64,000 nucleotides of DNA from Streptomyces melanogenes (GCF_014649795.1 NZ_BMTS01000022.1:59698-123697), one strand, 5' to 3'. Positions 14,487 through 23,088 are shown, counted from the stretch's first letter. Made by a program: numbers and translations. Notes: generated from the letters alone by a model not told the origin.

Positions 14487-17279
14487 TCAGGCGCCGCCGG
14501 ACTCACGGCGGTTCAGGTGCTGCCGGACGAAGCGGCGCAGGGGGGTGCGTGCGGCGTCGGCCCGGGCGGTGAGCACGTACCCCCGCAGGACGAGTGCGGC
14601 GAAGGCTCCCAGGACGCCCAGGGCGACCGCGAGGGCCGGTTCGGATCCGAACCAGTCGTGCCAGGCGGCGACGGCGCAGAAGCAGGCGACGGGCAGCACG
14701 GCGAGCCCGATCGGCTCGTCCACGAAGAACAGGCCCCATCCGCCGACGACGAGGAACACGGTCGCCCAGTCGAGCCACACCGGCCCCCACGGCTGCCGGC
14801 CGACGACCGCGTCGGCCATCCGCACCAGGCCACACACGGAGACCGCCGCGGCGAGGACGAGCGTGAGCGTGTAGTGCCAGCTGTTGACGTAGTCGTAATC
14901 GGGCTGCTCGACGGGGGTGTTGGCCTCTTCCCAGGCGGCGACGGAGATCGGGGAGGGCTGGTCGACGAGCAAGCGGGCGGCCGCCTCGATCTCGGGCGGA
15001 AGCTGGTGGAACATCCGGGTGCGTACGGCAGAGGTGCCCGCGTCCAGCAGGGCATTGCCGGGCGGGGCTTCGTGGTGCACCAGGCCCAGCGCCACCACGA
15101 TGCGCGGATCCACCTCCACCTCGGGCGGCGGCTGCGCCCCCTCCCCGAGGATCCCCGCCGCGATCCTGCTCACCCGCCGGACGAGAGGATCATCCGCCCC
15201 GACCGCGAACGGCTGCCAGACCCACAAGTATTCGGACACGCCTGCCCGCTGCGGCGTCCGTCTCAGCGCGTCCTCGATCGCCCGGTCCCGCAGCAGGTCT
15301 GCCAGGTAGAACGCGACCTCCCCCGACGGCGAGTCGGCGAGGAAGGCCGTGAGCGCCACCGCCGAACGCGGGGTCCGGATCTGCCACAGCGCCCTCAGCG
15401 CCTCCCGCCACCCCCGCAGGGCGGCCATCTCCAGCGAGGGGACCGCCAGGTCGCCCATGGACACGAGAGCGGGTGCGGCCGCCGGGACCCCGGGCAGCAG
15501 TTCGGCGAGGCGCTCCGCGGCCCTGGGCAGATTGGTGGCGGCGAGCGCGGCCAGGGCCGCCGCCTGGCGTTCGGCGCCGCGCACGTCGGCCGCGAGCGTC
15601 GAGAGGATCGCGAACACCGCGTCGCCCCGCGCCCGCCGGTCCCCCGCCACCACCCCGAACGCCCCGATCACCGCCTGCCGCTCCGCGCCGGTCGCCCGCC
15701 CCAGCCGGACCCAGAACCTCCCCACGATCTCGTCGGCCAGCCCCTCGTCCACCACCTGCGCGTCCGCCAGGCACTGGAACGCCAGCACGGGGTCGACCGC
15801 GAGCACCGCCCGCACCACCTCCGTGCAGTCCCGCGTCTCCGCCCCGCACCACAGCCGTACCGTCTCCCGCCAGGTCGCGGAGTCGTGGCGGTAGCGGGTG
15901 AGGAGGCCGGTGGGGTCCGCCGCGAGGCGGGTCGCGGCCAGGTACTCCTGGAGGGTGAGGTGGGCGAACTGGTAGCGCTCGCCGCTGTCCACCGCGAGCA
16001 GCAGGCCGCTGCGCTCGACGATCTCCTCCAGGACGTCCTGGGCCTTCTCCGCCGGTCGGCCCTGCTCCTCCAGGGCCGCCCGTACGCACGCCAGGACCTC
16101 CCGTTCCGGCAGGGCCAGGCGGTCGTGGACGTGCGCGGGGACGTCCTGGGCGGCGAGGGCGAGGGCCTGCAGGACCGCCTTCTTCACCGGGTGCGAGAAG
16201 CGCGCGTCGCGCCGGCTGTCGCCGAGCAGGCTGTCCGTGACCTGCTTGTAGAAGTCCGCGCGGGTGTGCGGAAGCACCTGGTCCGTGCCCGCGTACACAT
16301 TGCTGTACAGGTACGCGATCATCGTCAGGAGCAGCGGGTTGCGGGCCAGCGGCATCAGCTGCGGGGTGTCGCGCAGCGCGCCGAGCAGCTGCTCCACCGT
16401 GTCCGGCGCCAGGTGCTGCGGCCAGGGCCAGCCGTGCAGGAAGCGGCGGACGAGGTGCTCGTCGAACTCCTGGACGCGCAGGGTGCGGTCGGCGTCCTCG
16501 GTGAACTCGCCCCGGTAGACGGCGATCCGGCAGGTGATCACGGTCCGGCACTTGGCGTGGGTGCGCATGAACTGCCCGATCGCGTCCGCTACCTGTTTGC
16601 GCCGGTCCGTCGGCACCTCGTCCAGACCGTCGAAGTAGACGGCGAGGCGACCCTCCCCGAGCGCCCGGTCGGTCCACTTCCCGGCGCCCGGGAAGTCATG
16701 GTCCGCGAAGTGTTTCACGATGTGGTCACGGAGGTCCCCCTTCTCCAGGTTCACCTCGTGCAGCTTCAGCAGGACCGGTACGTCGACCAGCTCGCCCGGG
16801 TCCGCCTTCGGCGGGCGGCGGCGGCCGTACCAGGCGCGGCGCGGCGGCCCGTCCGGGCGGTAGCGCTCGCGGCACCAGGCGAGGACGGTGTGGCGCAGCA
16901 GCATCGTCTTGCCCGCGCCGGGCACGCCGAGGACCACGGCCCGGCGGGCCTCGTGCAGCGACGCCGCCGCCTCGCTCTGCTCGGCGCCCGCGCCGAAGCC
17001 GGACGCGGTGCGCAGCGGGACGTACACCGACGACATGTCCATGGCCTGCGGGTCGTCGACGCGGAAGGAGACGGAGAAGCGCTCGTGCCGCTCGTGGACG
17101 CGGACGATGTAGCGGCGCAGGGCCGTGCGGGCGAGCAGGGCGCTGCCCGCGAGCCGGTCGTAGAGGAGGGCGCCGATCTTGTCGACGAGTGACTTGAACC
17201 AGTCCTTCAGTTTGAGGACCAGCACCCCGGCGGCGAAGGCCGCGACGGCCGGGCCCCACGTCTGCGGCTGACTCCACAC
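14487..17279 (-). CDS. NACHT-domain NTPase, membrane-anchored NLR-like protein
   Basis: 930 residues. A hydrophobic stretch near the N-terminus (VAAFAAGVLVLKL, residues 12-24) may be a membrane anchor. The NACHT module has Walker A GVPGAGKT at 118-125 (Lys124), an extended Walker B VYFDGLDEVP with Asp217 and Asp220-Glu221, ITCRIAVYRGEF, and NPLLLTMIAYLY in the NACHT winged-helix part, then FAHLTLQEYLAAT, typical of STAND proteins. Residues about 480-720 are Ala/Leu-rich helical repeats of HEAT type, which could be the sensor. Four hydrophobic segments (about 805-905) precede a basic tail. Starts with GTG preceded by GTGAGGGGG. Bacterial NACHT proteins (bNACHT) include anti-phage NLRs; I see no separate effector domain, so the membrane segments may be the effector. 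Defence is inferred, not shown. Confidence 0.88.
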   Translation of the reverse strand: MWSQPQTWGPAVAAFAAGVLVLKLKDWFKSLVDKIGALLYDRLAGSALLARTALRRYIVRVHERHERFSVSFRVDDPQAMDMSSVYVPLRTASGFGAGAEQSEAAASLHEARRAVVLGVPGAGKTMLLRHTVLAWCRERYRPDGPPRRAWYGRRRPPKADPGELVDVPVLLKLHEVNLEKGDLRDHIVKHFADHDFPGAGKWTDRALGEGRLAVYFDGLDEVPTDRRKQVADAIGQFMRTHAKCRTVITCRIAVYRGEFTEDADRTLRVQEFDEHLVRRFLHGWPWPQHLAPDTVEQLLGALRDTPQLMPLARNPLLLTMIAYLYSNVYAGTDQVLPHTRADFYKQVTDSLLGDSRRDARFSHPVKKAVLQALALAAQDVPAHVHDRLALPEREVLACVRAALEEQGRPAEKAQDVLEEIVERSGLLLAVDSGERYQFAHLTLQEYLAATRLAADPTGLLTRYRHDSATWRETVRLWCGAETRDCTEVVRAVLAVDPVLAFQCLADAQVVDEGLADEIVGRFWVRLGRATGAERQAVIGAFGVVAGDRRARGDAVFAILSTLAADVRGAERQAAALAALAATNLPRAAERLAELLPGVPAAAPALVSMGDLAVPSLEMAALRGWREALRALWQIRTPRSAVALTAFLADSPSGEVAFYLADLLRDRAIEDALRRTPQRAGVSEYLWVWQPFAVGADDPLVRRVSRIAAGILGEGAQPPPEVEVDPRIVVALGLVHHEAPPGNALLDAGTSAVRTRMFHQLPPEIEAAARLLVDQPSPISVAAWEEANTPVEQPDYDYVNSWHYTLTLVLAAAVSVCGLVRMADAVVGRQPWGPVWLDWATVFLVVGGWGLFFVDEPIGLAVLPVACFCAVAAWHDWFGSEPALAVALGVLGAFAALVLRGYVLTARADAARTPLRRFVRQHLNRRESGGA

Positions 17280-17393
17280 GAGCGTGCCCCCTCACCCCCG
17301 GCGCCTCCCCGGCACAAGGCAGGATAGGAGCGGCGGCGGTCCCGCGTCCGGTGGACGCCCGAGGTGACCCACAGCACACCGTCTCGCGATTCG

Positions 17394-17428
17394 GGACATT
17401 GTTGTCCACATTTTGGATAGTGGTGGAC
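17394..17428. promoter_or_regulatory. Overlapping inverted repeats upstream of the sulfur operon
   Basis: GGACA-TTGT-TGTCC (17394-17407) and GTCCAC-13 bases-GTGGAC (17404-17409, 17423-17428) share sequence and end 31 bases before the leader peptide start. The TAG-containing segment GGATAGTGG lies inside the second repeat and could be part of a -10 region. The location fits an operator for a sulfur-responsive regulator, but no known consensus was matched. The rest of 17280-17459 shows nothing else clear. Confidence 0.4.
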
Positions 17429-17459
17429 TGGCCCGAGATGCCCGTGACACGCTTCCGTC

Positions 17460-17543
17460 ATGTCCGGAACTGGAATTGCCTTGGTGAGTCGACGACACGT
17501 CGACCTGGGCCGCATGTCCAGCGCCATCTGTCCGGCCCGCTGA
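17460..17543 (+). CDS. Cysteine-containing leader peptide of the sulfur operon
   Basis: A 27-codon frame starting ATG at 17460 and ending TGA at 17541-17543. It reads MSGTGIALV followed by SRRHVDLGRMSSAICPAR. This is the recognisable Streptomyces 'putative leader peptide' family, whose members carry HVDLGRM(S/A)SA.C and sit in front of sulfur-assimilation genes. The only cysteine codon (TGT, codon 24) is three codons before the end, which suggests that ribosome stalling at low charged tRNA-Cys alters downstream expression. No ribosome-binding site precedes the ATG; a GTG at 17484 is an alternative start. It lies 114 bases before the sulfite reductase start. The attenuation role is inferred. 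Confidence 0.8.
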   Translation: MSGTGIALVSRRHVDLGRMSSAICPAR

Positions 17544-17657
17544 GAGACCCCAGCACCGCCGCCCCCAGCTTCTCCACCGTTCTTGCGCACCACCGCGCCC
17601 GCAGCGCGAGTGTGCAGGTCAGAGCCGCCCTCCTGCAGTCCCGAAGGACGTATCCCC

Positions 17658-19355
17658 ATGGCCGCCACCCCAGACAAGCCCGCCTCCACCGCCCCCCGCC
17701 GCAAGCCGGGGCGCCACCGTGGTGAAGGCCAGTGGGCCGTCGGTCACTTCACGCCGCTCAACGGGAACGAGCAGTTCAAGAAGGACGACGACGGTCTCAA
17801 TGTGCGGACACGTATTGAGACGATTTACTCCAAGCGCGGATTCGACTCCATCGACCCCAACGACCTGCGCGGACGCATGCGCTGGTGGGGTCTGTACACC
17901 CAGCGCAAGCCCGGGATCGACGGCGGCAAGACCGCGATCCTGGAGCCGGAGGAGCTCGACGACTCGTACTTCATGCTGCGCGTGCGGATCGACGGCGGGC
18001 GGCTGACCACCGAGCAGCTGCGGGTGGTCGGGGAGATCTCGCAGGAGTTCGCGCGCGGGACCGCCGACCTCACCGACCGGCAGAACATCCAGTACCACTG
18101 GATCCGGATCGAGGACGTGCCGGAGATCTGGCGCCGCCTCGAAGCCGTCGGTCTGTCGACCACCGAGGCGTGCGGCGACACCCCGCGCGTCATCCTCGGC
18201 TCGCCGGTCGCCGGCATCGCCGAGAACGAGATCGTCGACGGCTCGTCGGCGATCGACGAGATCCAGCGCCGGTTCATCGGCAACCCCGAGTTCTCCAACC
18301 TGCCGCGCAAGTTCAAGTCCGCCGTCTCCGGCTCGCCGCTGCTCGACGTGGCGCACGAGATCAACGACATCGCCTTCGTCGGCGTCGAACACCCCGAGCA
18401 CGGCCCCGGCTTCGACCTGTGGGTCGGCGGCGGGCTCTCCACCAACCCCAAGCTGGGCGTGCGCCTGGGCGCCTGGGTGCCGCTGGAGGACGTGCCGGAC
18501 GTGTACGGCGGCGTGATCGGCATCTTCCGCGACTACGGCTACCGCCGGCTGCGCACCCGCGCCCGGCTGAAGTTCCTGGTGGCCGACTGGGGCGCGGAGA
18601 AGTTCCGCCAGGTCCTGGAGGACGAGTACCTGAAGCGCGAGCTGACCGACGGGCCCGCGCCCCAGCAGCCGCCCGCGGTCTGGCGCGACCACCTCGGCGT
18701 CCACAAGCAGAAGGACGGCCGCTTCTACGTCGGCTTCGCGCCCCGCGTCGGCCGCGTCGACGGCACCACCCTGACCAAGATCGCGGAGCTCGCCGAGGCG
18801 CACGGCTCGGGCCGGCTGCGGACCACCGCCGAGCAGAAGATGATCGTGCTCGACGTGGCCGAGGAGCAGGTCGAGTCGCTGGTGGCGGGCCTGGAGGCGC
18901 TGGACCTGAAGGTCGCGCCGTCCCCGTTCCGCCGCGGCACCATGGCCTGCACCGGCATCGAGTACTGCAAGCTGGCGATCGTCGAGACCAAAGCGCGCGG
19001 CGCCGCGCTCATCGACGAACTGGAGCGCCGCATCCCGGACTTCGACGAGCCGCTCACCATCAACATCAACGGCTGCCCGAACGCCTGCGCCCGCATCCAG
19101 GTCGCGGACATCGGTCTCAAGGGCCAGCTGGTCCTGAACGACGAGGGCGAGCAGGTCGAGGGCTACCAGGTGCACCTGGGCGGCGCGCTCGGCCTGGAGG
19201 CGGGCTTCGGCCGCAAGGTCCGCGGCCTGAAGGTCACTTCGGCCGAACTGCCCGACTACGTGGAGCGGCTCCTCAAGCGCTTCGAGGCCGAGCGCGAGAG
19301 CGGCGAGCGGTTCGCCGCGTGGACCGCCCGCGCCAGCGAGGAGGCCCTGTCGTGA
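17658..19355 (+). CDS. sir: Ferredoxin-dependent assimilatory sulfite (nitrite/sulfite) reductase
   Basis: 565 residues, the normal size for one-chain siroheme reductases. The [4Fe-4S]-siroheme ligands are present as CTGIEYC and, about 40 residues later, NGCPNAC (CX5C...CX3C). The N-terminal half has LRGRMRWWGLYTQRKPG and RQNIQYHWIRIEDVP, shared by sulfite and nitrite reductases; placement with CysH/C/D/N points to sulfite reduction to sulfide. The start is the ATG at 17658 with GAAGGA 10 bases upstream (17643-17648). First enzyme gene of the operon; its TGA overlaps the GTG of the next small gene (GTGA). Siroheme would come from the CbiX-type chelatase at the far end of this cluster. Confidence 0.93.
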   Translation: MAATPDKPASTAPRRKPGRHRGEGQWAVGHFTPLNGNEQFKKDDDGLNVRTRIETIYSKRGFDSIDPNDLRGRMRWWGLYTQRKPGIDGGKTAILEPEELDDSYFMLRVRIDGGRLTTEQLRVVGEISQEFARGTADLTDRQNIQYHWIRIEDVPEIWRRLEAVGLSTTEACGDTPRVILGSPVAGIAENEIVDGSSAIDEIQRRFIGNPEFSNLPRKFKSAVSGSPLLDVAHEINDIAFVGVEHPEHGPGFDLWVGGGLSTNPKLGVRLGAWVPLEDVPDVYGGVIGIFRDYGYRRLRTRARLKFLVADWGAEKFRQVLEDEYLKRELTDGPAPQQPPAVWRDHLGVHKQKDGRFYVGFAPRVGRVDGTTLTKIAELAEAHGSGRLRTTAEQKMIVLDVAEEQVESLVAGLEALDLKVAPSPFRRGTMACTGIEYCKLAIVETKARGAALIDELERRIPDFDEPLTININGCPNACARIQVADIGLKGQLVLNDEGEQVEGYQVHLGGALGLEAGFGRKVRGLKVTSAELPDYVERLLKRFEAERESGERFAAWTARASEEALS

Positions 19356-19534
19356 GCGAGCGAGCGGCGCCCTTCTACTGCCCCTACTGCGGCGACGAGG
19401 ACCTGCGGCCCAGCGAGCAGGGACACGGTGCCTGGGAATGCGCGGCGTGCAGCCGCGCATTCCAGCTGAAGTTCCTCGGGCTGCTGTCCCGGGGACTCCA
19501 GCGGGCCGACACCGGAGGGAACGAGCAGATATGA
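19352..19534 (+). CDS. Small zinc-ribbon protein of the sulfur operon
   Basis: A 60-residue frame from GTG 19352, overlapping the sulfite reductase stop by four bases, and itself overlapping the CysH ATG by four bases. It has two CxxC knuckles, FYCPYCGDEDL and WECAACSRAF, 21 residues apart, a typical four-cysteine zinc or iron binding fold, followed by a short basic tail. The tight overlaps on both sides and the Cys pairs support it being real. Small proteins of this kind occur between sir and cysH in streptomycetes. Its role is unknown; an iron-sulfur or electron-transfer helper for the reductases is a guess. Confidence 0.82.
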   Translation: MSERAAPFYCPYCGDEDLRPSEQGHGAWECAACSRAFQLKFLGLLSRGLQRADTGGNEQI

Positions 19535-20241
19535 CGACGACTCAGGAGCAGCGCACCGGCGCTGAGTTGAAGGCACTGGCCGAGCAGGCCGGGCGCGACC
19601 TGGAGGACGCCTCCGCCCTGGAGATCCTCCAGTGGGCGGCCGACACCTTCGGCAAGCGGTTCTGCGTGACCTCCTCGATGGAGGACGCGGTGGTCGCCCA
19701 CCTCGCCTCCCGCGCGATGCCCGGCGTGGACGTCGTGTTCCTCGACACCGGCTACCACTTCCCGGAGACCATCGGCACCCGGGACGCGGTGGCCGCCGTA
19801 CTGGACGTCAACGTCATCACATTGACGCCGCGTCAGACGGTGGCCGAGCAGGACGCCGAGTACGGGCCGAGGCTGCACGACCGCGACCCCGACCTGTGCT
19901 GCGCGCTGCGCAAGGTCAAGCCGCTCCAGGAGGGCCTGACCGCGTACTCCGCGTGGGCGACCGGGCTGCGCCGCGACGAGTCCCCGACCCGGGCGAACAC
20001 CCCCGTGGTCGGCTGGGACGAGAAGCGGCGGAAGGTCAAGGTCTCCCCGATCGCCCGCTGGACGCAGGACGACGTGGACGCGTACGTCGCGGAGCACGGC
20101 GTGATCACCAACCTGCTGCTCATGGACGGCTACCCGTCCATCGGCTGCGCGCCCTGCACCCGCCGCGTGGCGGAGGGCGAGGACGCGCGGGCCGGCCGCT
20201 GGGCCGGGCGCAACAAGACCGAGTGCGGGCTGCACGGCTGA
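19531..20241 (+). CDS. cysH: Adenylyl-sulfate/phosphoadenylyl-sulfate reductase CysH
   Basis: 236 residues. The core is the PP-loop-like fold with VTSSMEDAVVAHLAS and VFLDTGYHFPET; the C-terminal catalytic cysteine is in KTECGLHG. Two additional cysteine pairs, LCCALRK and GCAPC, are the [4Fe-4S] ligands that mark the APS-using reductases of plants and many actinobacteria rather than the PAPS-using enteric enzyme. It therefore probably reduces APS to sulfite directly. ATG at 19531 overlaps the upstream small gene by four bases; its TGA at 20239-20241 overlaps a possible upstream ATG of cysC. GGAGGGAACGAGCAG precedes the start. Confidence 0.94.
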   Translation: MTTTQEQRTGAELKALAEQAGRDLEDASALEILQWAADTFGKRFCVTSSMEDAVVAHLASRAMPGVDVVFLDTGYHFPETIGTRDAVAAVLDVNVITLTPRQTVAEQDAEYGPRLHDRDPDLCCALRKVKPLQEGLTAYSAWATGLRRDESPTRANTPVVGWDEKRRKVKVSPIARWTQDDVDAYVAEHGVITNLLLMDGYPSIGCAPCTRRVAEGEDARAGRWAGRNKTECGLHG

Positions 20242-20264
20242 TGACCAACACCCAGGAGAACCAA

Positions 20265-20810
20265 GTGAGCGCGGCGACCACCGGAGCCACCGTCTGGCTG
20301 ACCGGGCTGCCCAGCGCGGGCAAGACCACCATCGCGTACGAGCTGGCTCAGCGGCTGCGCGGGGAGGGCCACCGGGTCGAGGTGCTCGACGGCGACGAGA
20401 TCCGCGAGTTCCTCTCGGCCGGGCTCGGCTTCACCCGCGAGGACCGGCACACCAACGTGCAGCGGATCGGCTTCGTCGCCGAGCTGCTCGCCTCCAACGG
20501 CGTCAAGGCGCTGGTGCCGGTGATCGCGCCGTACGCCGACAGCCGCGACGCGGTCCGCAAGCGCCACCAGTTTGAGGGCACCCCCTATCTGGAGGTGCAC
20601 GTCGCCACTCCCGTGGAGGTCTGCTCCGAGCGCGATGTGAAGGGCCTGTACGCCAAGCAGGCGGCGGGCGAGATCAGCGGGCTGACCGGGGTCGACGACC
20701 CCTACGAGGCCCCCGAATCGCCCGACCTGCGGATCGAGTCGCACCGCCAGACCGTGCGCGAGTCCGCGTCCGCGCTCCACGCACTGCTCACCGAGAGGGG
20801 TCTCGCATGA
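20265..20810 (+). CDS. cysC: Adenylylsulfate kinase CysC
   Basis: About 181 residues. ATP-binding GLPSAGKTT near the N-terminus, then DGDEIREFLS, GFTREDRHTNVQRIGFVAELL and the substrate-site region VPVIAPYADSRDAVR match APS kinases throughout. It phosphorylates APS to PAPS. The best start is GTG 20265, because AGGAG lies at 20254-20258, six bases upstream; an ATG at 20241 in the same frame overlaps the cysH stop but lacks a ribosome site, so a 189-residue form is possible. Its stop overlaps the cysD ATG by four bases (20807-20810). Confidence 0.93.
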   Translation: MSAATTGATVWLTGLPSAGKTTIAYELAQRLRGEGHRVEVLDGDEIREFLSAGLGFTREDRHTNVQRIGFVAELLASNGVKALVPVIAPYADSRDAVRKRHQFEGTPYLEVHVATPVEVCSERDVKGLYAKQAAGEISGLTGVDDPYEAPESPDLRIESHRQTVRESASALHALLTERGLA

Positions 20811-21745
20811 CGACGCCCGCTGCCGCCCTGACCGAGGGCACCGACAGCCCGTACGCGCTGAGCCACCTCGACGCCCTGGAGTCCGAGGCGGTGCACATCT
20901 TCCGCGAGGTGGCGGGCGAGTTCGAGCGGCCGGTGATCCTCTTCTCCGGCGGCAAGGACTCGATCGTCATGCTGCACCTGGCGCTGAAGGCGTTCGCCCC
21001 CGCGGCGGTCCCCTTCACGCTGCTGCACGTCGACACCGGGCACAACTTCCCCGAGGTCATCGAGTACCGCGACCGGGTGGTCGCCGAGCACGGGCTGCGG
21101 CTGCACGTCGCCTCCGTGCAGGAGTACATCGACCGCGGCGACCTCAAGGAGCGCCCGGACGGCACCCGCAACCCGCTGCAGACCGTGCCGCTGACCGAGG
21201 CCATCCAGCGGCACCGCTTCGACGCCGTGTTCGGCGGCGGGCGGCGCGACGAGGAGAAGGCCCGCGCCAAGGAGCGGGTGTTCTCGCTGCGCGACGAGTT
21301 CTCCCAGTGGGACCCGCGTCGCCAGCGCCCCGAGCTGTGGCAGCTCTACAACGGCCGGCATGCGCCGGGCGAGCACGTGCGGGTCTTCCCGCTCTCCAAC
21401 TGGACCGAGCTGGACGTGTGGCAGTACATCGCCCGCGAGGAGATCGAACTGCCGCAGATCTACTTCGCGCACGAGCGCGAGGTGTTCCAGCGGGCCGGCA
21501 TGTGGCTGACCGCGGGCGACTGGGGCGGCCCCAAGCAGGGCGAGAGCGTCGAGAAGCGGCTGATCCGCTACCGCACGGTCGGCGACATGTCCTGCACCGG
21601 CGCCGTCGACTCCGACGCGACGACGCTGGACGCCGTGATCGCCGAGATCGCCGCCTCCCGGCTCACCGAGCGGGGCGCGACGCGCGCCGACGACAAGATG
21701 TCCGAGGCCGCGATGGAAGACCGCAAGCGCGAGGGGTACTTCTAG
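20807..21745 (+). CDS. cysD: Sulfate adenylyltransferase subunit 2 CysD
   Basis: 312 residues. The PP-loop motif FSGGKDSIVMLHLALKAF and THVDTGHNFPEV-type strand (LLHVDTGHNFPEVIEY) identify the ATP-sulfurylase small subunit; GGGRRDEEKARAKERVFSLRDEF and NWTELDVWQYIAREEIELP are further family blocks, and the C-terminus ends DRKREGYF as usual. With CysN it makes APS from ATP and sulfate. Translationally coupled to cysC by a four-base overlap, and directly abutting cysN (TAG then ATG with no gap). Confidence 0.95.
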   Translation: MTTPAAALTEGTDSPYALSHLDALESEAVHIFREVAGEFERPVILFSGGKDSIVMLHLALKAFAPAAVPFTLLHVDTGHNFPEVIEYRDRVVAEHGLRLHVASVQEYIDRGDLKERPDGTRNPLQTVPLTEAIQRHRFDAVFGGGRRDEEKARAKERVFSLRDEFSQWDPRRQRPELWQLYNGRHAPGEHVRVFPLSNWTELDVWQYIAREEIELPQIYFAHEREVFQRAGMWLTAGDWGGPKQGESVEKRLIRYRTVGDMSCTGAVDSDATTLDAVIAEIAASRLTERGATRADDKMSEAAMEDRKREGYF

Positions 21746-23086
21746 ATGTCCACCACGATCGAGCAGTTCGCTGACCTGTCCGCCACCACCCTGCTGCGCT
21801 TCGCGACCGCCGGGTCCGTCGACGACGGCAAGTCCACCCTGGTGGGCCGGCTCCTGCACGACTCCAAATCGGTCCTCACCGACCAGCTGGAGGCCGTCGA
21901 GGCCGCCTCCGCCAAGCGCGGCCAGGACGCCCCCGACCTGGCGCTGCTCACCGACGGCCTGCGGGCCGAGCGCGAGCAGGGCATCACCATCGACGTCGCC
22001 TACCGCTACTTCGCCACGCCCCGGCGCCGGTTCATCCTGGCCGACACCCCCGGGCACGTGCAGTACACCCGGAACATGGTGACCGGCGCCTCCACCGCCG
22101 ACCTCGCCCTGGTCCTGGTCGACGCCCGCAACGGCGTGGTCGAGCAGACCCGCCGACACGCCGCGGTCGCCGCCCTGCTGCGGGTGCCGCACGTGGTGCT
22201 GGCGGTCAACAAGATGGACCTGGTCGGGTACGAGGAGGCGGTCTTCGCGGCGATCGCCGAGGAGTTCACCACGTACGCCGCCGAGCTGGGCGTGCCGGAG
22301 ATCACCGCGATCCCGATCTCGGCGCTGGCCGGCGACAACGTGGTGGAGCCGTCCGCGCACATGGACTGGTACGGCGGCCCGACCGTCCTGGAGCACCTGG
22401 AGACGGTCCCGGTCAGCCACGACCTCACCGGCTGCCACGCCCGGCTGCCCGTGCAGTACGTGATCCGTCCGCAGACCGCCGAGCACCCCGACTACCGGGG
22501 CTACGCGGGCCAGATCGCCGCGGGCACCTTCCGCGTCGGCGAGAGCGTGACCGTGCTGCCGTCGGGCCGCACCTCGAAGATCTCCGGGATCGACCTGCTC
22601 GGCGAGTCGGTGGACGTGGCCTGGACCCCGCAGTCCGTCACGCTGCTCCTCGAGGACGACGTCGACATCTCGCGCGGCGATCTGATCGTGCCGAGCGGGG
22701 ACGCGCCCGCGACCACGCAGGACGTGGAGGCCACCGTCTGCCACGTGGCGGACCAGCCGCTCGCCGTGGGCCACCGCGTGCTGCTCAAGCACGGCACCCG
22801 TACCGTCAAGGCGATCGTCAAGGACATCCCGTCCCGGCTGACCCTCGACGACCTGTCGCTGCACCCGCACCCGGGGCAGCTGGTCGCCAACGACATCGGC
22901 CGCGTCAAGATCCGCACCGCCGAGCCGCTGCCGCTCGACTCGTACGCCGACTCGCGGCGCACCGGTGCCTTCATCCTGATCGACCCGGCCGACGGCACCA
23001 CGCTCACCGCGGGCATGGTCGGCGAGTCGTTCGCCTCCCCCGAGCCGGTCAAGGCCGACGTCGACTACGACGGGTGGGACTTCTGA
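21746..23086 (+). CDS. cysN: Sulfate adenylyltransferase subunit 1 CysN (GTPase)
   Basis: 446 residues. An EF-Tu-like GTPase: G1 GSVDDGKSTLVGRLL, G3 DTPGHVQYTRNM, G4 NKMD; the switch region includes REQGITIDVAYRYF. Two beta-barrel domains follow (about 235-446). GTP hydrolysis drives APS synthesis by CysD. There is no C-terminal APS-kinase domain, consistent with a separate CysC. ATG at 21746 immediately follows the cysD stop. Last confirmed enzyme gene before the transporter genes, which start 249 bases downstream. Confidence 0.95.
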   Translation: MSTTIEQFADLSATTLLRFATAGSVDDGKSTLVGRLLHDSKSVLTDQLEAVEAASAKRGQDAPDLALLTDGLRAEREQGITIDVAYRYFATPRRRFILADTPGHVQYTRNMVTGASTADLALVLVDARNGVVEQTRRHAAVAALLRVPHVVLAVNKMDLVGYEEAVFAAIAEEFTTYAAELGVPEITAIPISALAGDNVVEPSAHMDWYGGPTVLEHLETVPVSHDLTGCHARLPVQYVIRPQTAEHPDYRGYAGQIAAGTFRVGESVTVLPSGRTSKISGIDLLGESVDVAWTPQSVTLLLEDDVDISRGDLIVPSGDAPATTQDVEATVCHVADQPLAVGHRVLLKHGTRTVKAIVKDIPSRLTLDDLSLHPHPGQLVANDIGRVKIRTAEPLPLDSYADSRRTGAFILIDPADGTTLTAGMVGESFASPEPVKADVDYDGWDF

Positions 23087-23088
23087 CG

